Below are positions 48,239-61,106 of a stretch of 64,000 nt of DNA, piece after piece. The position numbers and the translations under genes were made by a program. The notes below the pieces were generated by a model. The model ran no database searches, was not told the origin of the DNA, and worked only from the letters and a program-made list of their open reading frames with translations. Each line of letters opens with the position of its first letter. Within the stretch, counting starts at the first letter, position 1. The stretch spans positions 2,063,001 through 2,127,000 of the forward strand of contig JANTQA010000008.1 in assembly GCA_027625915.1 (NCBI GenBank), given 5' to 3'. This DNA is from Anaeramoeba flamelloides. Lineage: Eukaryota > Metamonada > Anaeramoebidae.

Positions 48239-51200
48239 ATGAATAAAGATGAGGAACAATTTGAAGAATTAATTGGCACTTTATTAACAAACGATAACAA
48301 TACTCGTTCTTTGGCAGAAACAGAATTCAACCAACTCCTTCATAACCAATCATACCTTACGTGTAAATACTTACTTTCTACACTACATAAAGGATCGACC
48401 AAACAGTCAAAGCATCTCTCAGTAATTTTGCTACGAAGAGCATTTCTTCCTGGTAACTGTTTTATTTGGAATAATCTCTCAAAGGAGCAAAAGGTGGAAA
48501 TACAACAGACATTGTTTAATTCAATCTCAGTTATTAAAGAGAAATATCTCTTAAAAAGAATATGCGATGTCATCCAAGTCATCTCAATCCAAACACCACA
48601 AAATGGTAACTTTTTGTTTTTTTTTTTTATTAAAGAATTACACAACAAACCTATTTGGATCTCTAATTGCATAAATACAAATTTTTGGATCACCAACGGA
48701 ATAGAACTAAGCAAAGGCTGGGATTGTTTTTATTACTGATAAATTCATAAATGTTTAAACTTTTTTGTTCACTTTTCATATTTTGTGAATTTTTTTAACT
48801 GGGTTTTGAAGAAAGAATCTTATAGATCTAAATACAAAGAAGGTTTTGTGAATTGGTTGATAATAGTACTTTTATTGAAGAAAAAAAAAATGTTTTGAAA
48901 GATGATTTAATACAAGAATATAAAAAAATGGAAAATGATCCAAAAAGTTCAAATCTTTTTTTTGAATTTATAAGTTTATTTGATTGTTTTTCTTGTTGGC
49001 CTCAATCCTTTCCAAAAAGAGAAGAATTTCCAACGAGATACCAGCCTTCACCTTGGGTTTAAGGATTGTACATCAAACGAAAAATTATTAAATTTTAGCT
49101 TAATAGTAAACGGGTATGAAAAAATAAAATGACAAAATTAAATTTAGAGAAAAATGTTTCTTTAAGGACCGAGTCATTACAGTTAAAAATAATTTTTTTA
49201 AAATGGATTAAAAAAATTTTGTAATTTTTATGAGTACCTAATGCCAATCAAAAACTAACCAACATGTGAAGTGCGATCGATCTCCAAAATTAACAATCAA
49301 AAAGAGGACATTTTTAAAAAAGCTTAAAAGATCGACACTCAATTTCCAATTTTATTGTTTAGAATATATAATTTTGAAAAGCAACTGTGTCGGTTTCGAA
49401 GTCTTGCTCTTTTTAGCTTTTTTTGAGACCTCAAGATTATTTTTTTCATTTTTTTCATTTCTCGAATGAGTTATTTTTATCTCAAGAATGTTACAAAATC
49501 CTTACTTTGTCAAATATAGAGAGTTATAAAATAACCACAAACAAGATTAAATCGAATTAAAAGGATTGTGTACTTCAAGAAAGCAATTTGTTTTAAATTA
49601 AAGAAATTTAACACTTTGTAAATATAAAAATAAGAAAACATAATTTTTGTTTTTTTTTTTTATAAATTTGATTTTTTGGAATTGAGAATGATTTTTAACT
49701 GTTTGTTTTTGAATTGAATTATTTAAATTTGTTCAGTGTTTATTTTTTTTTAATTGATTTATTTTTTTCATTGACAATTCTTTTCATTTTTTTTTGAAAT
49801 TGATTTTTTGTCAATTAGATACTTTCGAAAATTTTTATTTGTGATTTGAATTTTTTGTAAATGGGATTCTTTATGATTTTTTTTTTTGTTATTTGAATTT
49901 TTTTGAAAAAGATCCTAGAGGAATTTTTAATTGTTAATTGAATTTTTTGTCTTTGATCTAGTTAATTTTTTTTTTATTATTTGAATTTTTTTAATTGAGA
50001 TCCCTTTTTTGACTTTTTTTTAATTTGTATTATTTCCATAAAAATAATAGAAATTATGTTTTCGTTAATTGAATTTTTTAAATCAAAAGAAGGGCAATTT
50101 CAGAATAGACTTTATAGATTCAAGCCACTCATGAGTATTGATCAAATCCACAGTAAATGAATAGAGCCTTGAATCCTTTGTTTTTTTTTTTCAATCTTGA
50201 TAACAAAAAATTTATTTGGAAAGGTGATCTTTTGTGTTTGGTTTTGAAAAAGAAAAAAATATTTAAAATACACACCCACTCGGGTCTATTATTTGCTTTA
50301 TTATATGAATAATTTCAAACATTCCCTCTAGATCCAAAACATAATTTTATAAAAACCAAAAATTTAATCAAAAAAAAAATGTTCAAAAAATTGAAAAATT
50401 AAAAGATTCAACTCTGATTCACTTTGGGTTCGTTTTCTTTTCACAAATAGAGCAGTGAATTGTAAACTCTGTTTCAGTCAAAGGGGCCCAACGTTTTTTT
50501 CAAATATCAATTATTTTATATAATTGACCTTTGAAGAACAAATAAGAAATAAACAGAATAATTCAAATCAAAGAATTGTTGATATATGTCTGAAAGAAAA
50601 CTAATTAATCAATATATTTTCTTAAAAATTGAAAAACTCAAATTCTTAGGACCCTATTGAGAAAAACAAGAATGTTCGTTTTGAACTTCTACTGGTATTT
50701 AAATAATAAATATGAAACATTTTTCACTTCATTTTCCATGCTTTTTTTTTAGAAATCAAGTCCCCAAACGAAGTTTGTTGGTATTTGTGGTCTCTATTTG
50801 AAAAAGGAAATGAAAATGAAGTGAAAATTTTTCACATTTATTAAACAAATATCAAGATCAAAGATCGAATTGAATTGCAATAGAAATCAATATGATTTCT
50901 CAACAATCTTTACATGGTTTCAATGGCCTTAGAATAACACGTTTTTACCAAGTGACTATTGATCTTGTAAAAAAAAAATTTTTTGCAACTAAATGACTTT
51001 TTTAAAAAAAAAAATCGAAAAAAAAAGAAACAAAAATAAATGTGTAAAAATGATTTCAATTTTGAAAATTTCCAAAATAAAATTTTTCTTCTGATATCTA
51101 TGCAAACCCTTTAAACACATGTATTGTTTCCATTACAACTACGCATTTGACTGAAAAATAGCTTTTGTTGGTTTCAAAGTTTCAATATCCCATGACACTC

Positions 51201-51426
51201 AAAAAAAAATCATTTTTCAGTAAGGATGTTGTAATTAAAAATTTTCAAAATGGTAAAAGGTACCTACTTTTTTAAAAACATTTTTTATAAACTCTTTTTC
51301 AGTCAAAGGGGCCCAGTTTTATCGAAGAAATGGAAGACATTCTATGAGTTTAATTCATTACTCTTATCAAACTAAAATTTTCAATTTTTAGATCAAAATC
51401 ATTTTTTCTCATTTTGTAAAATTTTG

Positions 51427-51483
<57 letters not shown>

Positions 51484-53520
51484 TTTTTTTTTTTAAAAAT
51501 GAACTTTGAAAAAAAAAATGTTTGAAAAACGAAATAAACATTAAGAAAGGTTAAGCTTTGTATGTTCTTTTAAAATTCATACATTTACAAGTCAAAAATC
51601 TTATTATCAACGATTTTAATTGCCTAAAGAAATTGATAATTTTGCACGAGACGTTCCAATGAATGGGGCCCAAAAAATTTTTTAATCATTTTTTTTTTTT
51701 TGAAATTTATGGTTTGTTTAGGGGTTTCTTTTATAATTATGGACTCTTATAAGAAGTTTATTATTTCTCGTATTTCTAAACAATCTAAGTTTGGTTGATT
51801 CTTAAAAATATAGTGACTTTTTCATTTTTGGCTGGGCCCCTTTGAGTGAAATGGAGTTTATTATGGGGATAATACCAATAAAATAAAACAAAAAATATTT
51901 AATTTTCAATTTAAAAATAAAAAATTGATTATAACATTGAGGTAAAAAAATGAAAATTTAAATTAATATGATCTTCATTTTTGAAATGGTGTTTAGTTGT
52001 GAAGTGTCAAACAAAAATGAAAAAAACAGAACAAAATTTTTCCAAATAAAATTTTACTTTCCATTATCGTTATTCTAACTAAAATTACAAAATTACAAAA
52101 TAGAGGAACTATTACAATTCATTGAAGAGTTAATCAAGGATAATGTGGTGATATATAAAGAAATTGGGATGTATTTAATAAAGGAAATATTAGTTTCAAA
52201 TGGGAAATCCATGATTAATATATTTAAAAATTTTAGCAATTTTTTTGTTGATTTTCTTGATATGGAGAAATATGAAATGTCACTTAATTTTATAACATTG
52301 CAAACAATTTGCTCTTTTATCATTCATCTTGAAGGCGGGGAAGAAATAAATGATTATCAAGGCTTGGTGTTACCAATTTTAAAAATAATATTATATATGT
52401 ATGAAAATGAAGAATATAGCAACTTGGATGAATCTTTAAAGCAATTAATCATTGTAGCGGAATTAAATTTTCAATTTTTGGAATCAAATATCAAGGATTT
52501 ATTTGAATTTATTTATTTTATTTTAAATTCCAAAGAAAAACAAATAGAAATTGAAAATTTAACTTTTGAATTACTCATTGTAATTTGTGAAAATGGGAAT
52601 TATTTAATCAATGACGATCAAGAAGTCATTGAGAAACTTATTGAATATTGTTTAAATTATCTTGCAAAAATTGACCCAAATATCAATTTAGAAGAATATA
52701 GTGAAATTTGTCAAAAGCATTCCATTCATAACCACTATCTTGGAAGAAATGCGTTATCGAGGATATCCCTTTGTTTAAATTCCACGAATACACTTCCATA
52801 TCTATTCGAGCAAATAACAAAATTATTGGATAATAACCAAGGCCAATGGACCCTGCAAATTGCTGGATTATCAGCAATTGGTGCTGCCAGTCATGGATAT
52901 TCTGGAGAAATGATTGAGGAAATTGAAACGTTATTATCGCTTGTATTGCCTTATTTTAAATCCAATAATAACATTATAGTTTATCAAACCTTTTTAACAG
53001 TAATTGAAATGTTAAAAGTTTATTCACCAATTTTGCAGCAATATTATCAACAGGATATTTTAGAAAATATTATATATAGCTCTAATAATGAATTTTTACA
53101 AATTATATCGATGAAATGTTTAAAAATATTTATTAAAGAGTCTATTGATAATGAAGATTTACAAATCGATTTTACTGAAATCGTTGAAAAAATAATTGAA
53201 TTGGTTCAACAGAACTGCCATTTGAAAATTAAAAACTATTCTATACAAATAATAGGCTTAGTTTCTAAAAAAATAAAATCATTTTTCATTCAATATTACG
53301 ATGAAATTATTACATTCTTGAAAGAGATTTTATATAAAAATTATTTAGTAATTTATAATAATAGCAATAGTAATAATAATAAATCCAGTGGTGATTTATA
53401 TTCTTTAAAATTAATTAAAAGATGTTTAAGTTCGTTATTGAAAATTGGTAAATCAGTGGGAATCGAAATTTTTAAAAATGATGGGATGGAATTAATGAAA
53501 TGGACTATTGAAAAATTTGA

Positions 53521-53562
<42 letters not shown>

Positions 53563-55186
53563 AAAAAACGATCATTTATTGAACATTATATTAAAATCTT
53601 GGAAAAAGTTTTTAATAATATTACAGACAGATTTACTTCAATTTTTACCATTAATTATAAGTAATTTATTAAAAATGTTAAAAGAAGAATATCAAATTAT
53701 TTATGATAATAAATATTTTGATGAAACAACAATTGTGTTTCTCGGTGAAATTAATTCTGCAGTTAAAAATTCAATAATTGAAGAAAAAAGATTAATATTA
53801 GATCTTTTTTTTAAATTGTCCGATTTTTTTTCAAATGAGTTCCAATTTTATCAATACGCAAATGACATTATTGAATCAATATTGCCGCTTTTAAAATTTT
53901 ATTATGATGAATATATTAGAAAAGTCTCGATATTAATGATACCAAACTTAATTAACGCGTTATTATTGAAAAATGAAGGGAACCAAAAAGAAAATGGTAA
54001 TATAATCAAAGAATTAATCAAAGAATTATCAATGGTGATAAAAAAGGAATTCAATCCAAATGTACTGAATTTCCAATTACAATCAATAACTAATTTGTTC
54101 TCACAGGTGCAAGCTTTAATTCCTTTAGTTTCCTGGGAGCCCATTTATTTAATATTAGAAACGTTATTGATACAAAGTTATAAAAGAAAAAATGATTTTG
54201 AAAATGATCTTAATTTAAGTAAACAGCAGATAATGAAAATATTAAATAATAATGAGAACAACAACAATAATAATAATAATAATAATGAGAATAATGAGAA
54301 TAAGGATGAGAATAACGAGGAAGAAAAAGAATATCAACTTATGGAACAAATTGAAGAAATCAAAACAGAAAATGAGATTATATTATGCGTAGCCGACATC
54401 TCAGAAAACTTATTCAAATATTATAATAAAGAATATATTACATTTTTTGAAAATAATTTAATTAATTATTATTTCCAAATTTTGGAAACAGAAAATAATT
54501 TATTTGAAGACTACCAGTCGGCTATTTGTATATTTGTTGATCTTTTAGAATATTGTGGATTACAAGATCAACAAATTTTCCAAATTTTATGGGAAAAGGT
54601 TTTTAAATTTCTCATAAAATTTGCTGATTCTAATAATATGAATTTAAGAGAAATTTCTATTTATGGTATTGGCCTTTTACCAGAATCAGAAAATTCTCAA
54701 TTTGTATCAAATTATTATTCGGAATGTATATTAACCCTAACAAAAATTCTAAAAGAACAAGATTTTAAATCACCACAAAAAATTGTTAGTTCAGATAATG
54801 CAATTACAAGCCTCTCAAAATTTTTAAAATATGATTTTCAAATTTATAATAAAACAGAAATTGCTCAGATGGTAATCCAATATTTACCCTTGCAAAACGA
54901 TGTGGAACAATCAATTGTGTTCTATGATATTATTTGTGATTTTGCACTTGATGAAAAAAATTGGATATTGGGAGAAAATTATGAAAATATTCCCATTTTG
55001 ATTACTACTTTCACTTTAATCTTTGATACAGAATTAGTTAATAATGAGATTGAACTCAAAATTGTGAACATTTTTATGAAATTTAAAGAAAAAATGGGTA
55101 ATCAGCAATTTAATCATACAATTTCTTCGATTAAGGATGTCGAATTAAAAGATAAAATGAACAAATTCATATTATCCCAATTTTAA
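48239..55186 (+). CDS. Importin-5 / karyopherin beta-3 family nuclear import receptor, two exons
   Basis: A HEAT-repeat receptor that carries cargo, such as ribosomal proteins, through nuclear pores and releases it on Ran-GTP. Exon 1 is 48239-48605 and exon 2 is 52104-55186; the 3498 bp intron has GTAACT and AATAG borders with matching phase 1, giving QNEELLQF across the junction. The product is 1149 residues, close to the usual 1100 of IPO5/Kap121. The N-terminus has the importin start (FEELIGTLLTNDNNTRSLAE, then LLRRAF). Exon 2 shows the IPO5-like RNALSRISLCL, TLQIAGLSAIGAASHGYSG and LLSLVLPYF (family: ALDRLA..., HAGLMALSAIGEG). HEAT helices continue to the end. Poly-Asn inserts at about 53526-53562 and 54244-54300 are species-style additions. 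The initiator follows an A/T-rich leader without an in-frame ATG. Confidence 0.9.
48843..49062 (+). CDS. Coding-like fragment inside the importin intron, unknown
   Basis: About 72 codons on the plus strand, running from an AG at 48842 to a stop at 49062. They read like protein (TFIEEKKNVLKDDLIQEYKK, then FDCFSCWPQSFPKREEFP) and include residues rare in background translations (W, C, P, D). It does not fit the importin family between its two exons, whose junction is complete without it. It may be a relic, an alternative exon or a chance frame. Confidence 0.25.
50368..50458 (-). repeat. Dispersed repeat, inverted copy of 22014-22105
   Basis: The complement of this stretch matches 22014-22105 (CGAACCCAAA, then AATCAGAGTTGA and TTCAATTTTTTGAA). 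It ends 6 bases before the transposon copy at 50465, so the transposon may have landed next to or inside it. Confidence 0.55.
50465..51174 (+). mobile_element. GGGGCCC-TIR element, copy A, decayed right end, in the importin intron
   Basis: The left end AACTCTGTTTCAGTCAAAGG followed by GGCCCA is intact, with TA at 50463-50464. The body is about 90% like copy B at 55353-56054 over about 700 bp. The right end (CATTTGACTGAAAAATAGC) has lost the GGGCCC core and the TA. An inner hairpin is formed by AATGAAGTGAAAA-type arms. No coding capacity. Confidence 0.8.
51290..51858. mobile_element. GGGGCCC-TIR element, 569 bp, different interior
   Basis: The ends read AACTCTTTTTCAGTCAAAGG and AACTCCATTTCACTCAAAGG, each continuing GGCCCAG. 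TA flanks both sides (51288-51289, 51859-51860). The interior, including the poly-T run, is unrelated to copies A and B, so only the termini are shared. It sits 115 bp downstream of copy A. Confidence 0.8.
51428..51494 (+). repeat. Long poly-T run
   Basis: About 65 bases, almost all T, inside the element at 51290-51858. It is a likely site of length error in reads and assembly. Confidence 0.95.
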
Positions 55187-55211
55187 TTATTCTTTTTGAG
55201 ATATCGATTAA

Positions 55212-57134
55212 TTAATTAATTTGTTCGACGGGTTGATTATTATCATTAGAATTAGAATTAGAATTCTTATTATTATTTGGGTTAGGATTTTATATTAATT
55301 GATTTTTAAATTTACAGAAAAGTAGATTTTTATATATTAATAAAATTATATAAACTCTGTTTCAGTCAAAGGGGCCCAAAGTTTTTTTCAAATATCAATT
55401 ATTTTATATAATTGACCTTTGAAGAACAAATAAGAAATAAAGAGAATAATACACCTCAAAGAAATGTTGATACATGTCTGAAAGAAAACTAATTAATCAA
55501 TAGCTTTTCTTAAAAATTGAAAAACTCAAATTCTTAGGGACTATTGAGAAAAACAACGATGTTTGTTTTGAACTTCTACTGGTATTCGAACAATAAATAT
55601 GAAACATTTTTCACTTCATTTTACATACTTTTCTTTTGGAAATTAAGACCCCAAACAAAGTTTGTTGGTATTTGTGGTCTCTATTTGAAAAAGGAAATGA
55701 AAATGAAGTGAAAATTTTTCACATTTATTAAACAAATATCAAGATCAAAGATCAAATTAAAATTGCAATAGAAATCAATATGATTTCTCAACAATCTTTA
55801 CATGGTTTCAATGACATTAGAATAACACGTTTTTACCAAGTGACTATTGATCTTGCAATAAAAAATTTTTTTCAAATGAATGACGTTTTTAAAAAAAAAA
55901 AATGAAAAAAAAAACAAAAATGTGTAGAAATGTGAAAAAATGATTTCAATTTTGAAAATTTCCAAAATAAAATTTTTCTTCTAATATCTATGCAAACCCT
56001 TTAAACACATGTATTATACCATTACAACTGGGCCCCTTTGACTGAAAAATAGTTTATTTCGAACATTTCTGTGTGTAGATATTAACAAAAAAAAAAAAAA
56101 AAAAGTTTTAAAATTTTATAGAATAAATAAATTAGAATTAACAAACAATGAAATTTTAAAATAATTATAGATTTTTTACAATAAACATTGAATTTTACGA
56201 TTATAATTTTATAAACATAAAGAATTTTTTTTATATGCTGTTATTAAAAAAAATTCGATAACTAAATTTAATTTTGTTTTGTAAAAAATATAAACAATTA
56301 AAATTTTTTTTTGTATAAAAATTAAAAATTAAATAAACTCCAATTCAAAATTTTTTATTCTTCATTTTTTATTCTTTTCATCAATATTTTTTTTTTTTTT
56401 GACTCTTCATTTTAACTTAGAAAACTAAATTAGGTTTAAAATGCTTCTAATGGTGGTTTTTGTACACTTTATGAATTTGAATATTAAGTTACAAATTTAT
56501 TCACTTCAATTTTTTCTCTTTAATAGGTAAAGTGGTTATTCGAAATGATTAACAATAAATTGCGAGTAAGTAAAATTTTTGTAACAACAAAAGTCAAAAA
56601 TTAATAAATAGGAAAAATTGAAAAAAAACATCTTATTAAATAAATTCTATTTGAAATACCAAATTAAATAAATTTACAAATTGAACTATTAACAAATATT
56701 TATGTTTGCAAATACTGTCAAAACAAAAAAAAAAAATAATTATCAATCAAAATAAATAAATATTGTGTGAAAATTTTTCAAGTGAAAGGATTTATTGGTA
56801 ATGTTTAAATTTTAAAAATCACTTTGGCTACAAAAGAGAAAACTTTGAAATGACTAATTTTGATTTTCTTTTTATTCAAAGAGTATCTAGAAATAGTCTA
56901 ACAGAATCATGAGGGGAATTTTATTCTCAATTTAGTTTTCTAAGTTAAAATGAAGAATCTAAAAAAAAAAAAATATTGATGAAAAGAAAAAAAACAAAGA
57001 AATAAACAATAAAGTATTTAAAAATAGACAATAAGAAAAAACTTACAACTTTTGGATTTGATTAATTTGGGAATTTTCGGTTGTGAGGGGTTATTTGGAT
57101 TTGTTTCCTTTTCCTCAATATTGTTTTGTGCCAT
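55212..57134 (-). CDS. Unresolved gene: clear first exon, 3' part uncertain
   Basis: On the minus strand 57134-57047 reads from an ATG as MAQNNIEEKETNPNNPSQPK, then IPKLIKSKS, and ends at a strong GTAAGT donor in phase 1. Hydrophilic, Asn/Pro/Lys-rich residues make a real protein start plausible. A possible last exon is 55265-55212 (NSNSNSNDNNQPVEQIN then stop), but its phase does not match the first exon, so at least one middle exon would be missing. The GGGGCCC element at 55353-56054 and an inverted-repeat tract (56371-56988) lie between. Product unknown; only the first exon is reasonably supported. Confidence 0.3.
55353..56054 (+). mobile_element. GGGGCCC-TIR element, copy B, intact ends, 702 bp
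   Basis: The ends read AACTCTGTTTCAGTCAAAGG and AACTATTTTTCAGTCAAAGG, each continuing GGCCCA. TA flanks both sides (55351-55352, 56055-56056). It is the best-preserved member and is close to copy A. No transposase frame; a TA target suggests the Tc1/mariner superfamily. Confidence 0.88.
56371..56988. repeat. Inverted-repeat pair, about 60 bp arms, 500 bp apart
   Basis: TCTTTTCATCAATA, a T-run, then TTCATTTTAACTTAGAAAAC at 56371-56428 is repeated as its complement at 56931-56988. The outer edges are not clear, so this may be a decayed TIR element or part of a larger one. It lies in the presumed intron of the gene starting at 57134. Confidence 0.6.
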
Positions 57135-57226
57135 ATTAGATCAAAAAATATATTGTATAGTTATGTTGTAGATTTCTTTTATGTTAATTTTCCTCGGTAA
57201 TTCATCTATATCTTCTTTGACAAATA

Positions 57227-57439
57227 ATGATAAAGTCGAAATTTTTCAATTTTTTTGGTATGCTTTTACAATTTCTTCTAGTTTTTCCATATTTTTTACG
57301 GCCTTGTATGAAAGGCTATATCATTGGTGTTTCTTTTGTTGTTTTGTATAGTTTTGGATTTTGTAAATTTTTTACTACAGGTGTATTTCTATTCATACTA
57401 TTTGTCCAGGGTTTAAGTTTAAATAAAAACGGTTGGTAG
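57227..57439 (+). CDS. Possible 70-aa hydrophobic protein
   Basis: ATG frame reading MIKSKFFNFFGMLLQFLLVF, then YIIGVSFVVLYSFGF and TTGVFLFILFVQGLSL: two or three membrane-like segments. It is 92 bases from the start of the minus-strand gene, so a shared divergent promoter is possible. Richer in Gly and Val than background frames, but no family recognised and no conserved motif seen. Confidence 0.25.
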   Translation: MIKSKFFNFFGMLLQFLLVFPYFLRPCMKGYIIGVSFVVLYSFGFCKFFTTGVFLFILFVQGLSLNKNGW

Positions 57440-57814
57440 TTTATTGTTTAATTATGGGTGTTTTCCAGTGACGTTGATAGGGAAATTAGGTGATTTTGGT
57501 ATTTTTGTTTTTCCAGTTTTCGTATTCTTATGACAATTCAACTTTGTCTTGAACATAAACCATTTTTCAGACAAGAAGGTGGGTCTGGGGGTGTTATAAA
57601 GGAATGAATTTGATGTGTTTCAATGGTTTGAATTGATATTAGAAGAATATTTTGTTTTGAAAATTATAAAATTGAAATCATTTTTTCAGATTTTGTTTTT
57701 TTTTTTGATTTTTTTGAAATTTAATTCATTCACAATTTTTTTTTACAGCAAGATCGATAGTCACTTTGGAAAAAACATATTATTATAATGTTATTGAAAT
57801 CGTAAATTGTTATA

Positions 57815-58396
57815 AACTAATTTCGAAAAATAAGGGCCCAGTTTTTCAAATTATACTCACTAAACTAATTATATGAGGAACCCTGTAAATAATCATCAAT
57901 AAACTAGAAGTTGATGGATAATCATCAGAAGATTAAATACTAACAAGGTGTCGTCTTTAAAAATTTTTATACGTTGAAAAAAAATCTATTTTATTTTTTT
58001 GTACAAAAAATATGGCTAAAAAAAATCATCCAAAATTTTACAACATCTGGATATTATCGATTTTTTTTTCGGTTGTAAGAGTAATTTGATTGAGAATTAA
58101 ATTGAAATTTTTCATCATGTAAAAATATTAAATGTAAATCAGTGAAGATATATTGACATCTGAAACTATTTGATTGAAGAAACTAACAAACAAAAAAAAA
58201 TCAAATTGTCATCTGATTGTTTGAAAAAATTTTTTTATTTTCTTCCAATTTTTCAGTCAAAAGTTTGGTTAATAAATTATGAAGTAGAAAATTTTATTTA
58301 AATTACATCATTAATCAACTGCCCAACATCATATTGAAATCCAATAATTCTAGAACGAGATCTCGAAATTTGGGCCCCTATTTTTTGAATTTAGTT
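57815..58396. mobile_element. GGGCCC-TIR element variant, 582 bp
   Basis: The ends read AACTAATTTCGAAAAATAAG and AACTAAATTCAAAAAATAGG, each followed by GGCCCA. TA flanks both sides (57813-57814, 58397-58398). The layout is the same as copies A and B, but the segment between AACT and GGGCCC is different, so this is a sister subfamily. Confidence 0.7.
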
Positions 58397-58489
58397 TAGA
58401 TAAAAAATATTTTTTTCTATTGAGATTTTATTTGATCTTCAATTAAAGATCAAAATGAAACTGGTTGTTTATATCAATCAGGGCTAATA

Positions 58490-58679
58490 AGAATTTAGGT
58501 TTTCTATTTTTAAGAAAAGCTATTGATTAATTAGTTTTCTTTCAGACATGTATCAATTTTTCTTTGATGTTTTTTATTCTTATTATTTTCTTATTTTTTG
58601 TTCAGAGTTCTATTATAAAAAATAATTGATATTTGAATATAATACTTTTTTTTGGATTTACTTTAACAGAAACAAAGTT
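58490..58679 (-). mobile_element. Fragment of the GGGGCCC element, reversed
   Basis: TATTTTTAAGAAAAGCTATT followed by GATTAATTAGTTTTCTTTCAG is the complement of the left part of copy B. The end AACTTTGTTTCTGTTAAAG at 58679 is a decayed left terminus followed by TA. The other half is absent. Confidence 0.6.
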
Positions 58680-58681
58680 TA

Positions 58682-61106
58682 ATTGAGGGGACTTTTAGAA
58701 GTCTTTTTCTGATTTCTTCTTTCACCAAGTTCCCCAAATCAATTTTATCTATTTCATCCCTTTCCCGACACTCTTATATTTGTTTCAGTCTAGGATGTCT
58801 GAACCTCTTGATGAAATAAGCTTTCCTCTTTATGTTTCTTTAGTGTCGGGGTTTTGTGTTTGTTAACTATTTGATGATATTTCTGATTGAGTTTCTTTTT
58901 TGTGTTAATACAAATATCTATATTTTTGATATATTTGGGGTTAGATTAAAAATCGTCAACCCATAAAGTCCTTGAGATAAGATGATTGATTTGAAAAGTT
59001 AGATTCAAGGTGTGTTTGATAATTATTGAGTTTTATCTATTAGATGTTGACCCCTTAGAACCACAAATATTATAATTGTTTCCTAAATAAAAATCTGAAT
59101 TTGAATTATATGAAAGGATTCTACGATCTGGAATGTATAAATAATTCTCTTAGATTGAAAATGTTAAAATTTAATATAGTTACCTATATTAAAAAGTAGC
59201 TTGAAAAAAATTTTTCAACAATTTAAAAATTTTTCTTGGTTATTATGTTTTTATTATTTTTCAATCATAATTTTATTAAAAATTTTTTTTTTGAAAAGTT
59301 TGTCTCCACATCAAAAAATTCTTAGTTTTAATGATTAAAACACAACAAATTTTACTGAAAAAATAAACCTAGGGAACTTTGCTCCTGCAAATTCCAAAAA
59401 TACTTGTTTAAATAATTTATTCATGACAAAAGATATTTAGACATCACATAAAAAATTTATTTTATTTGTTGATTAAATTTCAATTTCAATATATATATTT
59501 GATTCGAAACATTTCAAAAATAAATAAATATAATAAAAAGTAAATTTGAAAAAAAAATGAAATTTTTTCAATAAAAATTTTTTTCAAATGTAAATGATTT
59601 GGTAAATAGTTTGAGTCAGATTAATAATTGATTTTTTTTTTTTTAATTTTTCCTATTTATTAATTTTTGACTTTTGAAAATGTAGATATGAAATAAAAAA
59701 ATATTATTGAATAAGATTCATAGCAATAAATCATTTCTCAGTATCTGAATTAATTTAGATTGAAAAATTCAAATTTGAAAATTTTATTATTTAATTTTTT
59801 ACTAATAACAAAATTAAAAAAAAATTCTTGGTTTCCAAGATTCTTGTTTTATCTTTGAATAATATTTAAAAGTTATTTTATATTATTTTTTTAAAATTTA
59901 GGATTACTATCTCTATTAAAAAAGTTTTTATTGGTTTAATTCCAATGTAATGACTGAAAATATTTACAATTTTTTTTTTACAAGTATTTTCTCTTGCTTA
60001 AATTGAAATTTTGGTATTTAATTCATATTAAAATTGTATTTTTTGCCTAAATAAATGAATTTAATTTTTCTCTCGATTTAATATTTATTAAAATTTTATC
60101 TAAATAATAAGAATGAAATTTTCTTAGTAATATATAATGTTATTTATTTTTTATACTAAAATTAACAATTTTTTTTGATGGTTATAATTAATAAATCAAC
60201 GTATTGAGTTTTGAATTACTATTATTGTAATAAATTTTCTTATTTAAAAAAAAAAAAAAGAAAAAAAGAAAAATCTTTTAAGAAAATATAAAAATGAATA
60301 ATTATTATTTTTTTTTCCAAAAACAAAAAAAAAAACTATAAATCACATAACTACTTTATCTCCAAACTATTTTAACTTATTATTATAATTCAAATCTGAT
60401 TAATGATAAATAATAAAATAGATATATTAGTAAATCAATATCATTTTAAATCTGTTATGATAAACTTGATGAAATAAAGGCTAATCCGGGGTGTTTGAGG
60501 TATATATATATATTATTCCAATTAAATCTTTTTTTCTCAAAATTATCTTTTTTTTTGCAATTATTATTATTATTTAAAAAATAAGTTTATGAATACCCTA
60601 TTTTACAAAAATAATTTTGAAATATTTTATTTTTAATTTTATATTCAATGCCTTATGATTGTCAAAATCATTTAAAAAATACAAAAAAATTGTATAAAAA
60701 AAAATAATTTCAAATAATTCCTAAAACTTTGAATGGTAGGACTATTTGTAAATAATTATTCTTGATTTTTTATTTAGATTGAAATATGAGATTTCTTATT
60801 TCTCATTGATAAATTGGTAATCGATTCATTTTAATGGTGTTTCATTTTAGTACGTAAAATTATTTTATTTGTGAATTCATTGTACAAATTTAGAGTAAAA
60901 AATACTATAGGCAACAAGCCAAAACTAATAGGACTATAAACTTTGAAGAAAAAAAAATGTTTTTTTTTTTTTTTTTTAATATAATCACAGAAATATTGAA
61001 ATTTTGAGATGCCGTGACAGGGTAGAACAAATCGGATCCACATTCTATAAAAAAACACACTAATTTTTCTTTTCTTGAAGATGATATTGTTTAAAAATAT
61101 CCTTAA
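58682..61106. other. Intergenic AT-rich DNA
   Basis: No gene, RNA or clear repeat boundary seen. A stretch at about 59630-59682 is an inverted partner of 56590-56640 (TTTTTCCTATTTATTAATTTTTGAC), which hints at another dispersed repeat. Confidence 0.5.

Noticed and set aside
49266-49469. 67-codon plus-strand frame in the importin intron
   Set aside because: Turns into a Phe/Leu-only translation of T-rich DNA; no splice context or family.
56531-56569. A 39-base plus-strand mini-exon reading VKWLFEMINNKLR, bordered by TTTAATAG and GTAAGT
   Set aside because: Splice borders are good but no other exon of such a gene is visible and it lies within an inverted-repeat tract; most likely chance.
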